From positions 1 through 6,781 of the forward strand of contig SXIZ01000127.1 of assembly GCA_005779525.1 (NCBI GenBank): 6,781 nucleotides of DNA, in the 5' to 3' direction. A program made the translations under genes and the position numbers. The notes under the pieces are model-generated. The model saw only the letters and a list, made by a program, of their open reading frames with translations, was not told the origin of the DNA and searched no databases. The DNA is from Methylococcaceae bacterium. Lineage in GTDB: Bacteria > Pseudomonadota > Gammaproteobacteria > Methylococcales > Methylomonadaceae. Positions 5,890-6,781 of this stretch are shown here, piece by piece (the first letter of the stretch is position 1; every line of letters starts with the position of its first letter).

Positions 5890-6369
5890 ATGTTTACTTC
5901 CAGCTTAAGCAGTAACAGTTCTTCACTACACACAGGCAGCACAGCGTCTAATAGCAACAACCTTAAGCAAGACGAACTGCAGCAAATTGAAAAATTAGCG
6001 GCACGTGACCGAGAAGTTAAAGCGCATGAACAAGCGCATCTTAATGCAGCAGGCTCATATGCTAGCAGCGCCCCAAGCTTCACCTTCCAAACCGGACCGG
6101 ATGGCAAAAGTTACGCCATCGGCGGCGAGGTACAAATTGACACCTCCACGACACCGGGCGACCCCGAAGCCACATTACGTAAAGCAGAAATTATTCGACG
6201 GGCAGCGCTCGCGCCTGCACAACCCTCAGATCAAGATCGCGCCGTAGCCCAGAGCGCCTCAGCCATGATCGTTAAAGCCCAAATCGAACTCCTGCAACAA
6301 ACTCAAAACGCATCCAATAGCCATGACCACACCGCTAGATCCGGCTCAAATATCAACCACACGATTTAA
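5890..6369 (+). CDS. SprA-related putative zinc metalloprotease, small form
   Basis: Function unknown; the family is predicted to be metallopeptidases from an HExxH motif. It has 159 residues. Residues 1-25 are rich in Ser, Thr and Asn and probably disordered. The conserved core spans about 36-125: KLAARDREVKAHEQAH with HEQAH at 46-50, then AAGSYASSAPSFTFQTGPDG, YAIGGEVQID at 75-84, PGDPEATLRKAEIIRRAALA at 89-108 and PSDQDRAVAQSAS. This matches SprA-family proteins of proteobacteria as I recall them (Pfam PF12118). Residues 115-138 look helical, and the tail is again Ser/Asn/His-rich. There is no signal peptide or membrane segment, so it is cytoplasmic unless secreted by another route. ATG 5890 has GGGAGAG 5 bases upstream. 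It is transcribed away from the fab cluster, and its 3' end overlaps the convergent phosphoesterase gene by 24 bases. A role in lipid metabolism should not be assumed. Confidence 0.85.
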   Translation: MFTSSLSSNSSSLHTGSTASNSNNLKQDELQQIEKLAARDREVKAHEQAHLNAAGSYASSAPSFTFQTGPDGKSYAIGGEVQIDTSTTPGDPEATLRKAEIIRRAALAPAQPSDQDRAVAQSASAMIVKAQIELLQQTQNASNSHDHTARSGSNINHTI

Positions 6370-6781
6370 ATCAAAGCCTGCGACCAACTTACTACCCGCA
6401 TACCCCCGCGGATTACACAAGATCCTAGCACCTGCAACACGATAGTCCGAAACACTGTGTATATGTCCATGAAACCAGGCATCGACAGGGTTTTCATGCA
6501 ACAAAGACTTAAGATCATTGCAATACGCCAGACGCTTGACCGCCCCTTGATCTTTATTCCAACTCCAATAAGTCGGCGCATGATGCGTCACCACCACCGT
6601 CTTCCCAGCAAAAGGTTTGGCGAGCTCTTTTTCCAACCAACGACAGGAATGGCGATGTAAATCGCTAAAATGTTCGGCAGTAAAACTTAAATCTAAATAT
6701 TGAATTCTTCTAAAATCATTCAAAATTTCACTGACTTTACGCAAACGCTCCTCACCTTCAGCGTGCAAATCGGTCCACAAA
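6346..6781 (-). CDS. Calcineurin-like metallophosphoesterase, C-terminal part, cut by window edge
   Basis: A hydrolase of phosphate esters with a two-metal centre; the substrate cannot be deduced. Only the last 144 residues are in the window, and the frame is open to the right edge; the N-terminal metal motifs (DxH, GDxxD, GNHD) lie outside. Visible are LWTD at the edge, KTVVVTHHAPT at 60-70 of the visible part with the metal-binding His, and DAWFHGHIHSVSDY at 100-113 with the GHxH motif. CNPRGY at 122-127 is typical of a bacterial subfamily often annotated only as metallophosphoesterase. No start codon should be assigned here: the TTG at 6780 encodes the Leu of LWTD inside the domain. The stop (TGA, 6348-6346) lies within the end of the SprA-like gene on the other strand. 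Confidence 0.9.
   Translation of the reverse strand, partial: LWTDLHAEGEERLRKVSEILNDFRRIQYLDLSFTAEHFSDLHRHSCRWLEKELAKPFAGKTVVVTHHAPTYWSWNKDQGAVKRLAYCNDLKSLLHENPVDAWFHGHIHSVSDYRVAGARILCNPRGYAGSKLVAGFDLNRVVDI

Noticed and set aside
5853..6107. Minus-strand frame of 84 residues, rich in Cys, Leu and Ser, opposite the SprA-like gene
   Set aside because: The composition follows from the Ser/Asn-rich coding strand opposite; the SprA-like frame has clear family motifs and a good binding site, this one has none.
6457..6660. Plus-strand frame of 67 residues opposite the metallophosphoesterase
   Set aside because: It runs antisense to the THH and GHxH motifs of the phosphoesterase and shows no features of its own.

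Overview
The window carries the classic gammaproteobacterial fatty-acid/phospholipid synthesis cluster on the minus strand, in the order yceD - rpmF - plsX - fabH - fabD - fabG - acpP - fabF. This is the gene order known from E. coli and its relatives, and the proteins resemble their E. coli counterparts throughout. I infer a gammaproteobacterium of moderate G+C content, outside the enterics; the genus cannot be read from the sequence. fabF runs off the left edge.

Layout from right to left, which is the direction of transcription of the cluster. At the far right is the C-terminal part of a calcineurin-like metallophosphoesterase (minus strand, cut by the window edge). It overlaps tail to tail with a small plus-strand gene for a SprA-type putative HExxH metalloprotease. 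A 167-base AT-rich divergent spacer separates that gene from yceD and holds a strong-looking minus-strand promoter almost touching the yceD start. The cluster then runs nearly without gaps from 5722 down to fabG: 16 bases yceD-rpmF, 81 bases with a terminator-like hairpin between rpmF and plsX, a 22-base plsX/fabH overlap, 22 bases fabH-fabD, and an 8-base fabD/fabG overlap. acpP is preceded by a 145-base spacer with its own promoter and a leader of about 105 bases. acpP and fabF are separated by 89 bases containing a long hairpin.

How the genes work together: FabD loads malonyl onto the acyl carrier protein AcpP, FabH makes the first acetoacetyl-ACP, FabG reduces the 3-keto group, and FabF carries out later elongations. 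PlsX converts acyl-ACP to acyl-phosphate for phospholipid synthesis. YceD and ribosomal protein bL32 (RpmF) tie the cluster to large-subunit ribosome production. The two genes whose products are needed in the largest amounts, rpmF and acpP, are each followed directly by a hairpin whose G-U pairs fit only the minus-strand RNA. This suggests RNA-level tuning of stoichiometry inside the operon.

I found no mobile elements, CRISPR arrays, tRNA or rRNA genes, and no clearly new system. The least understood gene is the SprA-like protein; the most interesting non-coding signals are the two intra-operon hairpins and the near-leaderless yceD promoter.
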